Both the position numbers and the translations under genes were made by a program. Below are positions 1-7,806 of a DNA stretch of 64,000 nt, one piece after another. A model generated the notes under the pieces. It had not been told where the DNA came from and did not search any database. It saw only the letters and a program-made list of their open reading frames with translations. Numbering within the stretch: the stretch's first letter is position 1; every line of letters begins with the position of its first letter. This DNA is from an uncultured Treponema sp. (GTDB lineage Bacteria; Spirochaetota; Spirochaetia; Treponematales; Treponemataceae): contig ONET01000004.1 of the NCBI GenBank assembly GCA_900316905.1, positions 1 to 64,000 on the forward strand, given 5' to 3'.

Positions 1-336
1 AGCATTTTTGTCCGCGCGATTTGCCTTGTCGTTGGCGTTGTGGTCATTTGTTTTGGCTCGGCCTTTTACATGACGGCGGATTTGGGAGTTTCAACCTATG
101 ACGCTGTCGCTCTGATTATCGTGAACACTTGGAAAAAAGGAAAGTTCCAATACGTAAGGATTTTCACCGACATCGTTTGCGTCATTCTAGGCGCGGCTCT
201 TTTTGTTTTGGGCGGAGGAAAAATCAGCGCGATACCGACAATTGCCGGAATAGGAACAATCATCACGGCCTTTTTTATGGGCCCGCTAATCGAGTTCTTC
301 AACGTCCACGTCGCGCGTCCGCTTTTGGCAAAGTAA
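1..336 (+). CDS. YczE/YitT-type integral membrane protein, C-terminal part
   Basis: The reading frame is open from the first base, so the start lies outside the window and about 111 residues remain. The visible part holds three to four hydrophobic segments. An early phrase around residues 24-34, with ADLGVSTYDA, is typical of the YczE/YyaS/YitT family of bacterial membrane proteins, whose members have five to six helices and no firmly established substrate. The protein ends in a short basic tail. Family membership is inferred from the motif and helix pattern only. The next gene begins 45 bases downstream behind its own promoter, so the two are probably separate transcription units. Confidence 0.7.
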   Translation, partial: SIFVRAICLVVGVVVICFGSAFYMTADLGVSTYDAVALIIVNTWKKGKFQYVRIFTDIVCVILGAALFVLGGGKISAIPTIAGIGTIITAFFMGPLIEFFNVHVARPLLAK

Positions 337-344
337 AATACTGT

Positions 345-373
345 TTGACAAAAAGCCGCGATTGGCGCAAAAT
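345..373 (+). promoter_or_regulatory. Sigma-70-type promoter of the esterase gene
   Basis: A perfect TTGACA at 345-350 is followed after 17 bases by CAAAAT at 368-373. The ATG of the next gene lies at 381, seven bases past the -10 box, and no Shine-Dalgarno sequence precedes it. The transcript would therefore start at or next to the start codon. Confidence 0.6.
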
Positions 374-380
374 GTAATTG

Positions 381-1211
381 ATGAAGAAAAAAATTCCTTG
401 CGCCGTGATTGCCGCCTCTGTCATTGTGATTTTGGCGGCCGCGCTTTTTGCCGTAAAAAATTATTTGTATTCCCGCAGGCCGCTCGACCTAACCTTTGAC
501 GCGGCCTATTATTTTTCGGAAGAGACAAGCGCGTCCGGCGTTTGGAAATACGAAAAATCTTACAGCGGCCATCAATATTATCTTTACCTTCCGCCGGAAT
601 ACCGCGAGGCCAGCGACGACCAAAGCGCCAAGCTTCCGCTGATTGTCGCCTTCCACGGTTCCGACGAAAAAGGAAAAGCCTTTAACTACGGAAGAATTTT
701 TACAGGCGAAGATTTCCAGAAAAAAATTTATCCAAAGGGCGCCGCGGTTCTTTTAATCTTTTCGCGCATAAATTATTTTACCGATCCGCATGGAACGGCT
801 CTCCTGGTCAAAAATGTTTGCATAAAAAACAAATGCATCGACCCGACTAACATTGTCGGTTACGGCTTTTCGCAGGGAGCGAAATTTGTCGCCGAGATGG
901 CTTGCGCCGAGCCTGAGCTTTTCCGCGCGGTTGTAAGCGGAAGCGGCTTTTACCAAATGTCGGCTAAAGAAATCTTGCGCGTCCTTCCGATTCAATTTTA
1001 CTGGGCCAATTCCGAAGACGACAAGGGAATCTTTGAGCAAGGAATGCCCACAGGCCGCCGCGTCGCGCGCTTTTGCAAAAATTCCCGCTACGTCCAATAC
1101 CAAAGCCGCCACCACTTTTACGTGGAATTAAAAGACAAGACCGGCCGCCTCAACAAAGACGGAAGCGACGAGACCTTTATGGATTGGCTCTGTTCCGTCG
1201 TGAACGAATAA
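381..1211 (+). CDS. Membrane-anchored or secreted alpha/beta hydrolase (esterase/PHB depolymerase-like)
   Basis: The 276-residue protein starts with a Lys-rich N-terminus and one hydrophobic stretch (about residues 6-24), a signal peptide or anchor. The body has the alpha/beta-hydrolase pattern: an oxyanion strand ending in VAFHGS near residue 90 and the nucleophile elbow GYGFSQGA near residues 160-167, with the Ser as likely nucleophile. A late His in the RHHFY segment may complete the triad. This resembles the LpqC/feruloyl-esterase/PHB-depolymerase branch, but the substrate cannot be read from sequence. I use ATG 381 rather than the TTG three bases earlier because of the promoter spacing. 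The gene appears monocistronic. Confidence 0.7.
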   Translation: MKKKIPCAVIAASVIVILAAALFAVKNYLYSRRPLDLTFDAAYYFSEETSASGVWKYEKSYSGHQYYLYLPPEYREASDDQSAKLPLIVAFHGSDEKGKAFNYGRIFTGEDFQKKIYPKGAAVLLIFSRINYFTDPHGTALLVKNVCIKNKCIDPTNIVGYGFSQGAKFVAEMACAEPELFRAVVSGSGFYQMSAKEILRVLPIQFYWANSEDDKGIFEQGMPTGRRVARFCKNSRYVQYQSRHHFYVELKDKTGRLNKDGSDETFMDWLCSVVNE

Positions 1212-1443
1212 GTCAAAAGCCAAAATTTTCATCCCCAAAATAACGCATCTTATCCCCAGCCTTTTGCATCTTGCCAAAAAGCGCCTTGCGGCCTCGCGCG
1301 TTCCGCCTTATTATGGAATCATCAGGAGGGGTAGCGGCGACGCGCTTGTTTGTAAGCCCAAAAATGCAAGTCGCCGCATAAGCCGCAACATTTGCGCTTG
1401 TTAACTAACGCGCGCAAACAGCGGTATTGCTGGAGGAAATTTT
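1212..1443 (+). other. Intergenic region with potential leader hairpins
   Basis: This 232-base gap holds no convincing gene. An 8-bp perfect stem pairs GCGGCGAC (1334-1341) with GTCGCCGC (1370-1377). A second one pairs TTTGCGC near 1392 with GCGCAAA near 1415. The sequence TGGAGG at 1430-1435 serves as ribosome binding site for the ATG at 1444. The hairpins could form a structured leader, but they overlap a dispersed repeat, and I recognise no riboswitch class. Confidence 0.4.
1332..1367 (+). repeat. Dispersed repeat, copy 1
   Basis: This 36-base segment starting TAGCGGCGACG matches the segment at 2071-2106 at 30 of 36 positions. Its reverse complement resembles 25308-25336. It belongs to the repeat family that also occurs inside gluQ, the EFR1 gene and fmt. 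Confidence 0.6.
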
Positions 1444-2073
1444 ATGGCATTAGAAGCGATTTTGCTGGGGCTTTCGACGGGAACTTACTGCGCGATGTAT
1501 TGCGTTCCGGTTTTGGCGCCATTTTTGGCGGGCTGCGAAAATTCCGGCTACAAAAGGAACGGCGGCTTGATTGGCGCTTTTTTGGGCGCGCGGCTTTTGA
1601 CGTATTTTGTTCTTGGCGCGGCGTTTGCGGCGCTAGGACTTTTGGCCAACGAATGGATGGATCCCGTGCTGGCCAGAAAGCTTTCTGTCGCGGCCTACAT
1701 TGTTTGCGGCCTTGCGCTTTTGGCAAACTCGTTGGGGGCGAAGTTTCCTTGGGGCTGCCAATGCCGCGCTCCAAAGCTTAAAAGGCTTTCAAACGATTGG
1801 GTTGCCGCGATTGTTTCAGGCCTTGCGGTCGGCCTGCACGTTTGCCCGCCCTTGTGGACGGCGATTGTCCGTTCGGTTTTTGGCGGGAACGGGCTTCCAG
1901 GCTTTTTTTACTTTGTCTTTTTTTATGTCGGAACGCTTCCGTTTTTCGCGCCGCTTTTTGGAATTCCTTTTGTGACAAAAAGGCTTCCTGTGATAAGGAA
2001 CATCGCCCGCGTCGCGCAATTTTTTGTAAGCCTTTACTTTATTTTCTTTCTTGGAGTCTTAGCGGCGCTCTAG
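1444..2073 (+). CDS. Sulfite exporter TauE/SafE-like membrane protein (COG2836 type)
   Basis: The 209-residue protein has about six hydrophobic segments and almost no soluble domain. It fits the small TauE/SafE or UreH-like family related to the transmembrane part of DsbD. Cysteines sit in the first helix (CAMYC, near residues 16-20), in the CQC loop near residue 100 and in a VCPP motif near residue 135, which suggests metal or thiol chemistry in the membrane. In other bacteria this family often lies beside CcoG-type polyferredoxins, and the next gene here is such a protein. A role in metal delivery or cofactor maturation is therefore inferred; sulfur-compound export is the alternative. Confidence 0.65.
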   Translation: MALEAILLGLSTGTYCAMYCVPVLAPFLAGCENSGYKRNGGLIGAFLGARLLTYFVLGAAFAALGLLANEWMDPVLARKLSVAAYIVCGLALLANSLGAKFPWGCQCRAPKLKRLSNDWVAAIVSGLAVGLHVCPPLWTAIVRSVFGGNGLPGFFYFVFFYVGTLPFFAPLFGIPFVTKRLPVIRNIARVAQFFVSLYFIFFLGVLAAL

Positions 2074-2108
2074 CGGCGACGAGCATGTTCGTAAGTCAAT
2101 AAATGCGG
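2071..2108 (+). repeat. Dispersed repeat, copy 2, overlapping a stop codon and a ribosome binding site
   Basis: The copy starts on the TAG stop codon of the preceding gene. It ends in GCGGAGG, the ribosome binding site of the gene at 2119. Its part from about 2086 matches the first repeat unit in fmt (43322 onward) closely. Confidence 0.6.
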
Positions 2109-2118
2109 AGGTTTCATT

Positions 2119-3309
2119 ATGACAGCAAGTTTTATTTTGACAATAATGATGTCGTTCATCGTGATGTTTTTTGTCGCGGGAACTGGCGGCTTTTCTTTGG
2201 CAAGCTTGATTTACTCAGTCTTTTTAATCGCGCTCTTTGCAGGGATGACTTTTAGCGAACATCGTAAAAAGGGGAGCGGAGCCATTTTCCGCCGCATTTT
2301 TCAAACAGTCTTTGCCGTTGGTTTTTGCGCGGCCTTTATTTCCGACCTTTACGCCGAGCGCGGAAGCATGTCGATCACCTCGCAGGCGATGAGCAACGCC
2401 GAGCTTCCCTTTTGCCACATCGCGATTCCGCAAGCGCTGCTTCCGCTCCTTGTGACAAAAAAAATAATTTTTCCGGCCAGAATCTCCGGCCACTACGCCG
2501 CCGTCGCAAGCATGATTTTGATTTGGCTTGTGTGTACCTTGATTCTTGGCCGCGGCTGGTGCTCTTGGGTTTGCTTTTACGGCGGCTGGGAAGAAGGCTT
2601 TTCGCATGTGGCAAAAAAGCCGCGCGTAAAGCTTCTTCCAAAAAACAAGGAGCTTAGGGAATTGCATTTTGGCTTTTTCTTTTTCATCGTCCTTGCATCG
2701 CTTTGCCAAATGGCTTGCGCGTATTGCGAATGGTTCTGCCCTTTTAAGCTGGTGACCGAATACAGCCCGGTCAATTCAATTCCAAGCTTGATTGCGACAA
2801 TAATCTTTGTCGGCTTGTTCGTCGGCCTTGTAATCGTTCTTCCGATTCTTACAAAAAAGCGGACGCAATGCAGCGCGCTTTGCCCCTTTGGCGCCTTTGC
2901 CTCGCTGACCGACCGCTTTAGCGCCTTTAGGATGAAGATTGACACGGAAAAGTGCGTGGGCTGCATGAAGTGCGCGGCGGCCTGTCCATTTAGCGCGATT
3001 GACATAAAGACGATTCAAGAAAAAAAGGGAAGGCCCGAAATCACCTGCGCGAAGTGCGGAGAGTGCGTCGCGGTTTGTCCGCAAGGCGCGATAAGATACG
3101 ACTTTAAGTTTAACGCAGGCCGCTCTTGCGCCGCTTCTTGCTCGAACAGCGTCGCGCCAAAAAGCGCCTTTGGCCGCGCCGTCCAAGAGCTTTTGAATCC
3201 AGCCCAGCTTTTTAGGTTCGCCGCCTTTAGCTTTGCCACAATCATGTCGTCGGATTTTATGGTAAAAAGCCTTAACCTTGCTTTTAATTTAATTGGAGGA
3301 ATAAAATGA
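2119..3309 (+). CDS. NapH/CcoG-like membrane polyferredoxin
   Basis: The 396-residue protein begins with four to five hydrophobic segments. Cysteine motifs follow in the order CSWVC (about 153-157), CEWFC (about 201-205) and CSALCP (about 253-258). It then carries two classical 4Fe-4S ferredoxin motifs, CVGCMKCAAACP (about 279-290) and CAKCGECVAVCP (about 315-326). This layout is that of NapH, NosR-C-terminal or CcoG/RdxA proteins, which pass electrons between the quinone pool or cytoplasm and periplasmic or maturation partners. The last helix near the C-terminus adds another membrane span. It overlaps the next gene by four bases, so the two are translationally coupled. Confidence 0.8.
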   Translation: MTASFILTIMMSFIVMFFVAGTGGFSLASLIYSVFLIALFAGMTFSEHRKKGSGAIFRRIFQTVFAVGFCAAFISDLYAERGSMSITSQAMSNAELPFCHIAIPQALLPLLVTKKIIFPARISGHYAAVASMILIWLVCTLILGRGWCSWVCFYGGWEEGFSHVAKKPRVKLLPKNKELRELHFGFFFFIVLASLCQMACAYCEWFCPFKLVTEYSPVNSIPSLIATIIFVGLFVGLVIVLPILTKKRTQCSALCPFGAFASLTDRFSAFRMKIDTEKCVGCMKCAAACPFSAIDIKTIQEKKGRPEITCAKCGECVAVCPQGAIRYDFKFNAGRSCAASCSNSVAPKSAFGRAVQELLNPAQLFRFAAFSFATIMSSDFMVKSLNLAFNLIGGIK

Positions 3310-4484
3310 AATTTGAAAGCGTTAAAAAATTTTTCTATGGCCTAAAGGTCGCAAGAACCGCGCTGATTTGTATTTTGGGAGTTCCGATGTTTTTCGTTTT
3401 TTCGGAAGTTCCGGCAAATTTTATCGGAGGCTTTTTGCGCGTTGATCCGTCGTACACAGGCGGCCTTGTTGCCGAAGAGTTTGTGGACCCAATCGGAAAC
3501 GCGGGCGAGCGGGGCGGCTTGGTCCGCTACACGGTTCACCAACCGGTGACCGGCGCGCGCTGGCAAAAGTCCGCCGAATACTGGCAGGTGGTTTTTGACT
3601 TTAACGGAGCGCCTGCAAAAAACCAGGAGACGGTTTGCATCGCCGCCGACAACATGGCGGAAAGCGCTCGGCCTTGGAACTTCGCGCTAAAAATTGACGG
3701 CGGCCAAGGAAAGGTTTACGACAGCAAGGGCGCTTTGATTTGCGCCGCGGAAATCTATCCGTTGAACGGAGGCGAGCAAGTAAAGGCTAGAATTCCTTTG
3801 CAGGACAAGCGGCTTCAACCGCTTTTGGCCTCCAAAAAAACTTGGCACTACTTTGATTTTGGCGGCGCGAATCCTGGTCTTGAACTGACAAAAGACGCGG
3901 ACACCCTTCCTGTTGAAGCGAGTATGGTCGCGAAAAAAAAGGACAAGGGAAAGGATGCGGAAGACGAAGCCTTTATCGAGCGCGTCAAGAAAATGTACGA
4001 CGCCGCCTTCAACAATAATGGCACTTCCGACAGTTCCGACGACGGCGCCGATCCAATGCTTGCAATAAACGCGGCCCTTGAAGAGTACGGAAAAAAGATT
4101 GAGCAGAATCCTAACGACTACATAAGCCTTGCCAACTACGGCTCTTGGCTTGCCAAAAAAGGCGGCGAGTCTTCCGCGCTAAAGGCGATGAAGCTTGTAA
4201 AAGAGGCTTACGTTTATTTGGACAAGGCCGCGGAACTTTGCGCCGGAAAGGAAGGCGAGATTGAAGTTTTGATGAACCGCGCTTCGGTCAGCGCTTCCGT
4301 TCCCGAGATGGTGTTTAAAAAGTCGGAAGTTGGCGCAAACGATTTTACAAAAGTTGCCTCGCTTTCCGACAATAAAGTCTTAAAGGCCTATTGCCATGTG
4401 ATGGCCTATGAATGTTACAAAAAATGCAACAAGGAATCAAAGGCTTTTCTTGCTTTGCAAGAAGCCAAAAAGGCGCTAGAATAG
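3306..4484 (+). CDS. Membrane-anchored protein with beta-rich domain and TPR-like C-terminus
   Basis: I recognise no named family over the full 392 residues. An uncleaved N-terminal anchor (about residues 17-36) is followed by a domain of about 150 residues rich in beta-forming stretches, somewhat like the DOMON/glucodextranase-C type. A Lys/Asp-rich linker (about 200-245) follows. The last 140 residues are helical with spacing that suggests tetratricopeptide-like repeats. The start codon overlaps the stop of the polyferredoxin gene (ATGA), and the ribosome binding site GGAGG at 3295-3299 precedes it. Coupling to the ferredoxin implies the extracytoplasmic domain is its redox or assembly partner; that is inference. 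Confidence 0.6.
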   Translation: MKFESVKKFFYGLKVARTALICILGVPMFFVFSEVPANFIGGFLRVDPSYTGGLVAEEFVDPIGNAGERGGLVRYTVHQPVTGARWQKSAEYWQVVFDFNGAPAKNQETVCIAADNMAESARPWNFALKIDGGQGKVYDSKGALICAAEIYPLNGGEQVKARIPLQDKRLQPLLASKKTWHYFDFGGANPGLELTKDADTLPVEASMVAKKKDKGKDAEDEAFIERVKKMYDAAFNNNGTSDSSDDGADPMLAINAALEEYGKKIEQNPNDYISLANYGSWLAKKGGESSALKAMKLVKEAYVYLDKAAELCAGKEGEIEVLMNRASVSASVPEMVFKKSEVGANDFTKVASLSDNKVLKAYCHVMAYECYKKCNKESKAFLALQEAKKALE

Positions 4485-4490
4485 TATTTG

Positions 4491-4931
4491 ATGAAAATAA
4501 CGATTCTTGAAAAAGAGCCTGGCGAAGAAGACGAGATAATCGTAAAGTGCGGCCAGCTTGACGAAAAGTTAATGCGCCTTATAAACCAGTTTAAGGCTGG
4601 CGGCAAAGGCAAAATGAATTTTTACAAGGACTCAAAAATTGTCTTGGTGGAGCCGGCGGAAGTCTTGTACTTTGAGTCGGTTGACGACAAGGTTTTTGCC
4701 TACACAAAGGACTGCGTATACGAAACAAAAGCCAAGCTCTACCAACTGGAGGAAGAGTTGCCGGCCAGCGATTTCTTTAGGGCCAACAAAGCGGTGATTG
4801 TGAACCTTGACAAAATCGACAGCCTTGCGCCGGTCTTTGGCGGCCGCTTTGAGGCGATATTGGAAAACGGCTACAAGGTTGTTGTTTCCAGAAATTATTT
4901 GAATGAATTGAAAGAGAGGTTGGGCCTATGA
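4491..4931 (+). CDS. LytTR-type DNA-binding regulator
   Basis: The 146-residue protein has a short N-terminal segment of about 45 residues without a receiver domain. A full LytTR domain follows, with the landmarks YFESVDDKVFAYT, FFRANKAVIVNLDKI and the closing VVVSRNYLNELKERL. Such stand-alone LytTR proteins usually bind DNA direct repeats and control a linked membrane protein of the DUF3021 family, which is exactly the next gene. I choose ATG 4491 over the TTG at 4488 because it is the stronger start codon. The gene follows the previous one by only six bases and so may be part of that transcript. Confidence 0.85.
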   Translation: MKITILEKEPGEEDEIIVKCGQLDEKLMRLINQFKAGGKGKMNFYKDSKIVLVEPAEVLYFESVDDKVFAYTKDCVYETKAKLYQLEEELPASDFFRANKAVIVNLDKIDSLAPVFGGRFEAILENGYKVVVSRNYLNELKERLGL

Positions 4932-5374
4932 ACTGTTCAGACAATAAAAACGACATGTTTCCTGTTATGGTAAACATTTGCGCCCGCGTCGTCACTTTGA
5001 TTTTTATTTTCATCGCGCTCTTTAGGAAATTTTTCAATCCAAGCGGAAATCTTATGATGGGAATCGACGACATTTGGGGCGTGATTTTTATCGGAGCGGT
5101 TTCAGGCCTTGCCTTTGGAATTTTTTATATTAAAAAGAATTTGAGCGCAAAAGAAAACGCGCTCTTGCAAGTTTTGTATTTTGCGATCATTAACGCTACG
5201 GTTTGCGCGACGGGCTTTTACCTTAACTGGTTCAAAAAAGAGCTTAAGTCGATTCTTGTGATGGAAGCGATGTTCGTTTTGATTTATCTTTTGGTCACAT
5301 TTTGTGTTTATATGTTTGACTTTAACGAGGCGAAAAAAATCAACGAAAAGCTCAAGGCAAGAAAGCAGGGGTAA
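4928..5374 (+). CDS. DUF3021-family membrane protein
   Basis: The 148-residue protein has four predicted membrane helices (about residues 18-34, 48-64, 78-96 and 108-128) and a charged C-terminal tail. It overlaps the LytTR gene by four bases (ATGA). DUF3021 proteins are typically encoded directly after LytTR regulators and are thought to act as membrane partners that hold or sense for the regulator. The molecular signal is unknown. Confidence 0.8.
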   Translation: MNCSDNKNDMFPVMVNICARVVTLIFIFIALFRKFFNPSGNLMMGIDDIWGVIFIGAVSGLAFGIFYIKKNLSAKENALLQVLYFAIINATVCATGFYLNWFKKELKSILVMEAMFVLIYLLVTFCVYMFDFNEAKKINEKLKARKQG

Positions 5375-5381
5375 GAAAATA

Positions 5382-5415
5382 TGCCATTGCGGTGTCATAT
5401 TTTGCGCGCTATAAT
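5382..5415 (+). promoter_or_regulatory. Promoter and predicted WYL-regulator operator 1
   Basis: An imperfect inverted repeat TGCCA (5382-5386), six bases, TGTCA (5393-5397) encloses the -35 box TTGCGG at 5387-5392. After 17 bases comes a perfect TATAAT at 5410-5415. The same layout recurs at 6337-6370. The operator sits over the -35 box of the regulator's own gene, which fits autorepression. Confidence 0.65.
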
Positions 5416-5421
5416 GCTCTT

Positions 5422-6339
5422 GTGCAAATCGACCAGCTTTTTGAATTTGTTTACGTTTTGATTGACAAAAAGCGAGCGACCGCAAAGGAAATGGCCGCGC
5501 GTTTTGGCGTTTCTACGCGAACAATTTACCGCTGGCTTGACGCGCTAAGCCTTTCGGGCGTGCCGGTCTACGCGCTAAAAGGCCGCGGCGGCGGAATCGC
5601 GATTGAGGAAAGCTACACGCTGGACAAGCGGGTGTTTTCGGAAGAAGAGCGGCTTGCGATTGTTTCCAGCGTAAAGGCCTTGGGCAGCCTTGGCGGAAAC
5701 TTTGCAGGAACAGCCGCGGCCAAGGCTGCCGAAAAAATTTCCGGCCTTTCCAAAAACGACGCGGACTGGCTGGAAGTGGACTTCGCGCCCTGGAGTCCTG
5801 AAGGCTCGGAAGTGCGGACGCTTTTCGTGACCTTGCGCGATTCAATCTTAAAAAAACGGCAAGTGGTTTTTGACTACTGTTCCAGCCAAGGAAAAGTCGA
5901 GCGGCGGACGGCGCAGCCTTGGAAGCTGGTTTTTAGAGGCCAGGCTTGGTACTTGTTCGCTTGGTGCGAGCAAAAAAAAGACGAGCGCTTTTTTAAGCTT
6001 AGCCGAATGCGGAATGTTAGGCAAACAGGCCGCGCCGTAACGGCCGTTCCCAAAACAAAAAAGGATTCTTACCCGGCGGAACAAAGGGCTCCGATGATAA
6101 AAATCAGGGCGAGCGTCGCGGCCTCAAAAATTTCTTTTTTGCTTGACGCCTTTGTTTGCCAGCAAATGAAAGTCCGAAAGGACAAGAGCGCGAGCGTCGT
6201 TTTTACTGCGCCAGACGTTCCATGGCTATGCGAATTCCTTTTGTCTTTTGGCCCCGACCTAAAAGTTTTGTCGCCCGCGCGCGTAAAGGAAGAAGTGGCC
6301 CAGCTTGCAAAAAAAGTTTCCTTGGTTTATAAAATGTGA
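5422..6339 (+). CDS. HTH-WYL transcriptional regulator (YafY-like)
   Basis: The N-terminus is a DeoR/HTH_11-type helix-turn-helix (about residues 13-45, with FGVSTRTIYRWLDAL). A WYL domain follows in the second half, seen in the RGQAWYLFAWC phrase near residue 175, and then a C-terminal WCX-like extension. These proteins act as ligand-responsive repressors or activators. I prefer the GTG at 5422 (305 residues) over the upstream GTG at 5392, because 5392 lies in the -35 box and the new start is seven bases past a perfect TATAAT, the normal position of +1. No Shine-Dalgarno sequence exists, so the mRNA is probably leaderless. The stop codon overlaps the operator of the next operon. Confidence 0.85.
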   Translation: MQIDQLFEFVYVLIDKKRATAKEMAARFGVSTRTIYRWLDALSLSGVPVYALKGRGGGIAIEESYTLDKRVFSEEERLAIVSSVKALGSLGGNFAGTAAAKAAEKISGLSKNDADWLEVDFAPWSPEGSEVRTLFVTLRDSILKKRQVVFDYCSSQGKVERRTAQPWKLVFRGQAWYLFAWCEQKKDERFFKLSRMRNVRQTGRAVTAVPKTKKDSYPAEQRAPMIKIRASVAASKISFLLDAFVCQQMKVRKDKSASVVFTAPDVPWLCEFLLSFGPDLKVLSPARVKEEVAQLAKKVSLVYKM

Positions 6340-6370
6340 CACGCTATTGTCATATTTAGCGCGCTATAAT
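6337..6370 (+). promoter_or_regulatory. Promoter and predicted WYL-regulator operator 2
   Basis: A perfect inverted repeat TGACA (6337-6341), six bases, TGTCA (6348-6352) precedes TATAAT at 6365-6370 by 12 bases, exactly as at 5382-5415. The bases from TGTCATATTT to GCGCGCTATAAT are shared with that site except for one position. The left arm overlaps the TGA of the regulator gene. Confidence 0.7.
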
Positions 6371-6376
6371 AAGGGC

Positions 6377-7045
6377 ATGAACGCTAGGCCGCAATTCAAG
6401 GACATTTCCTCATATGAAGAATTTTCAAAATACTATTGGTATCGCGAGGAGCTTAAAAAAATATGCAAGGCTCTTGGCCTTGACTCTGGCGGAATGAAGG
6501 CGGAACTGAACCGCGTCATCGAGGAATACTTTAAGGGGAATAGAATCGTTCCCAAGCCACGAAAAACGGCGGAAAGACCAAAAAGCGCGGTTGTCAGACC
6601 CGGCGCCGCTTCCAAGCCCAAAAATCGGGCGGCGGTTTCCAATGCGGCAAGCGGCCAGCTTACCTTAAACACCGGCCTTGTCGCTTGCGGCTTTAAGTTC
6701 AGCCAGCGCGCCCGCGACTTTTTCAGTTCCCAAACCGGAATTAAAAACTTTAAGTTCAACGCGGACATGGTGGCCACCGTCAAAAAAGTCAAGGAAACAG
6801 GCGATGAGTCTTTCACTCTCGGAGACCTTTTGGACGTTTACTACGGCAAAAAGACTTACGCGCGCTACGACAAGGTTTCCTTGCAATGGAACAAATTTGT
6901 CCAAGACTTTTGCGCCGACCCCGCGACCGCGGCCTTTCCAAACAAGCTAAAAAGCGCCGCCGCCCTCTGGAAAATCGTCCGCGATTCCGCTCGGCCAAAA
7001 GTCTACGCGCGTGAATTGCTGGAAGAATTTAAGGAGGAACTATAA
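6377..7045 (+). CDS. SAP-domain/DUF6434 protein
   Basis: The 222-residue protein starts with a SAP-like DNA-binding helix pair (about residues 10-50, with YYWYREELKKICKALGL). A Lys/Arg/Ala/Pro linker follows (about 55-90). The C-terminal region carries the DUF6434 pattern with FNADMVATVKKVK and LGDLLDVYYG. Such proteins are probably nucleic-acid binding, but no role is established. The ATG at 6377 is six bases past TATAAT, making a leaderless start likely. The linker DNA near 6609-6636 resembles the dispersed repeat. It opens the operon controlled by the predicted WYL operator and overlaps the next start by one base. Confidence 0.75.
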   Translation: MNARPQFKDISSYEEFSKYYWYREELKKICKALGLDSGGMKAELNRVIEEYFKGNRIVPKPRKTAERPKSAVVRPGAASKPKNRAAVSNAASGQLTLNTGLVACGFKFSQRARDFFSSQTGIKNFKFNADMVATVKKVKETGDESFTLGDLLDVYYGKKTYARYDKVSLQWNKFVQDFCADPATAAFPNKLKSAAALWKIVRDSARPKVYARELLEEFKEEL

Positions 7046-7552
7046 TGCCATTCGACTACAAAAAAGAATTCAAGGAATTTTATCTTCCGCCGGCAAAGCC
7101 GCAAATTGTGACCGTTCCCAAAATGCAATTTGTTTCCGCCGCTCGAAGGCTTTTGGTGGCAAGAGAAAAACGGAGAGGTTGTCGCGGGCTTTGACTACGC
7201 GGACAAATCTTCCTTCAATTGGATTTCAGTAATCCGCCTGCCGGACTTTGTAAAGCAAAAGGATTTTGCCTGGGCAAAGGAAGCGGCTGAAAAAAAGAAA
7301 GGCCTGGACTGCTCGCGAGCGGAATTGCTGCCAATTGAAGAAGGCGACTGCGTTCAGATTATGCACAAAGGTTCCTACGATGACGAACCCGCCACAATTC
7401 AACTGATGGATGAATATGCAGAAAACAACAACTGGCAGTTAGGCTTTTCCGCCACGCGGCTTCATCACGAAATCTACCTGAGCGACCCGCGAAAAACAAG
7501 CGCGGAAAAATTAAAGACAGTGATAAGGCATCCGATAAGGAAAGCAAAATGA
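7045..7552 (+). pseudogene. GyrI-like domain protein, disrupted by internal deletion and frameshift
   Basis: A strong AAGGAGG (7031-7037) precedes ATG 7045. The first 31 codons encode a normal GyrI-like N-terminus of the kind MPFDYKKEFKEFY. After FVS near 7137 the frame is wrong. A second frame open from about 7130 continues with PPLEGFWWQ and runs to the family's C-terminal HHEIYLSDPRKT. Full-length relatives have about 50 residues between these points, so roughly 150 bases are missing and the join is out of frame. The full protein would bind small molecules or act as a sequestering immunity protein. The remaining 3' part still overlaps the next gene by four bases. Confidence 0.75.
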
Positions 7553-7794
7553 AAAACGAACTCTTGCAAAACCTGGACAAACTTCACACTACTCCTATGG
7601 GCGTGGACCGCATACGCCACAATCTTGGGCTTGGCGACGATATAAAGGACGTTGTCGCCTGCTGCCGCGAAAAAATCGAATCTTCCGCCGCGGCCATAGA
7701 ACGAAAAGGAAAAAACTGGTATTGTAGGATTGACAGCTGCGTCATAACGGTAAACGCCTACAGCTTCACAATAATCACCGCGCATAAAGCATAA
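7549..7794 (+). CDS. DUF3781 protein
   Basis: This 81-residue protein matches the DUF3781 family along its whole length, with the conserved phrases LHTTPMGVDRIRHNL, the Cys pair near residue 37, and KNWYCRIDSCVITVNAYSFTIITAHK at the end. The function is unknown. The start overlaps the GyrI-like stop codon (ATGA), so expression depends on the same transcript. Confidence 0.8.
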   Translation: MKNELLQNLDKLHTTPMGVDRIRHNLGLGDDIKDVVACCREKIESSAAAIERKGKNWYCRIDSCVITVNAYSFTIITAHKA

Positions 7795-7806
7795 AGGAGA
7801 ATGAAT

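Noticed and set aside
1320-1440. A riboswitch (cobalamin or molybdenum cofactor type) before the TauE-like gene
   Set aside because: Two hairpins exist but none of the conserved core motifs is present, and part of the region is a dispersed repeat.
5392-5421. Upstream GTG as the start of the WYL regulator
   Set aside because: It lies within the -35 box and operator, before the expected transcription start, so it cannot be on the mRNA.
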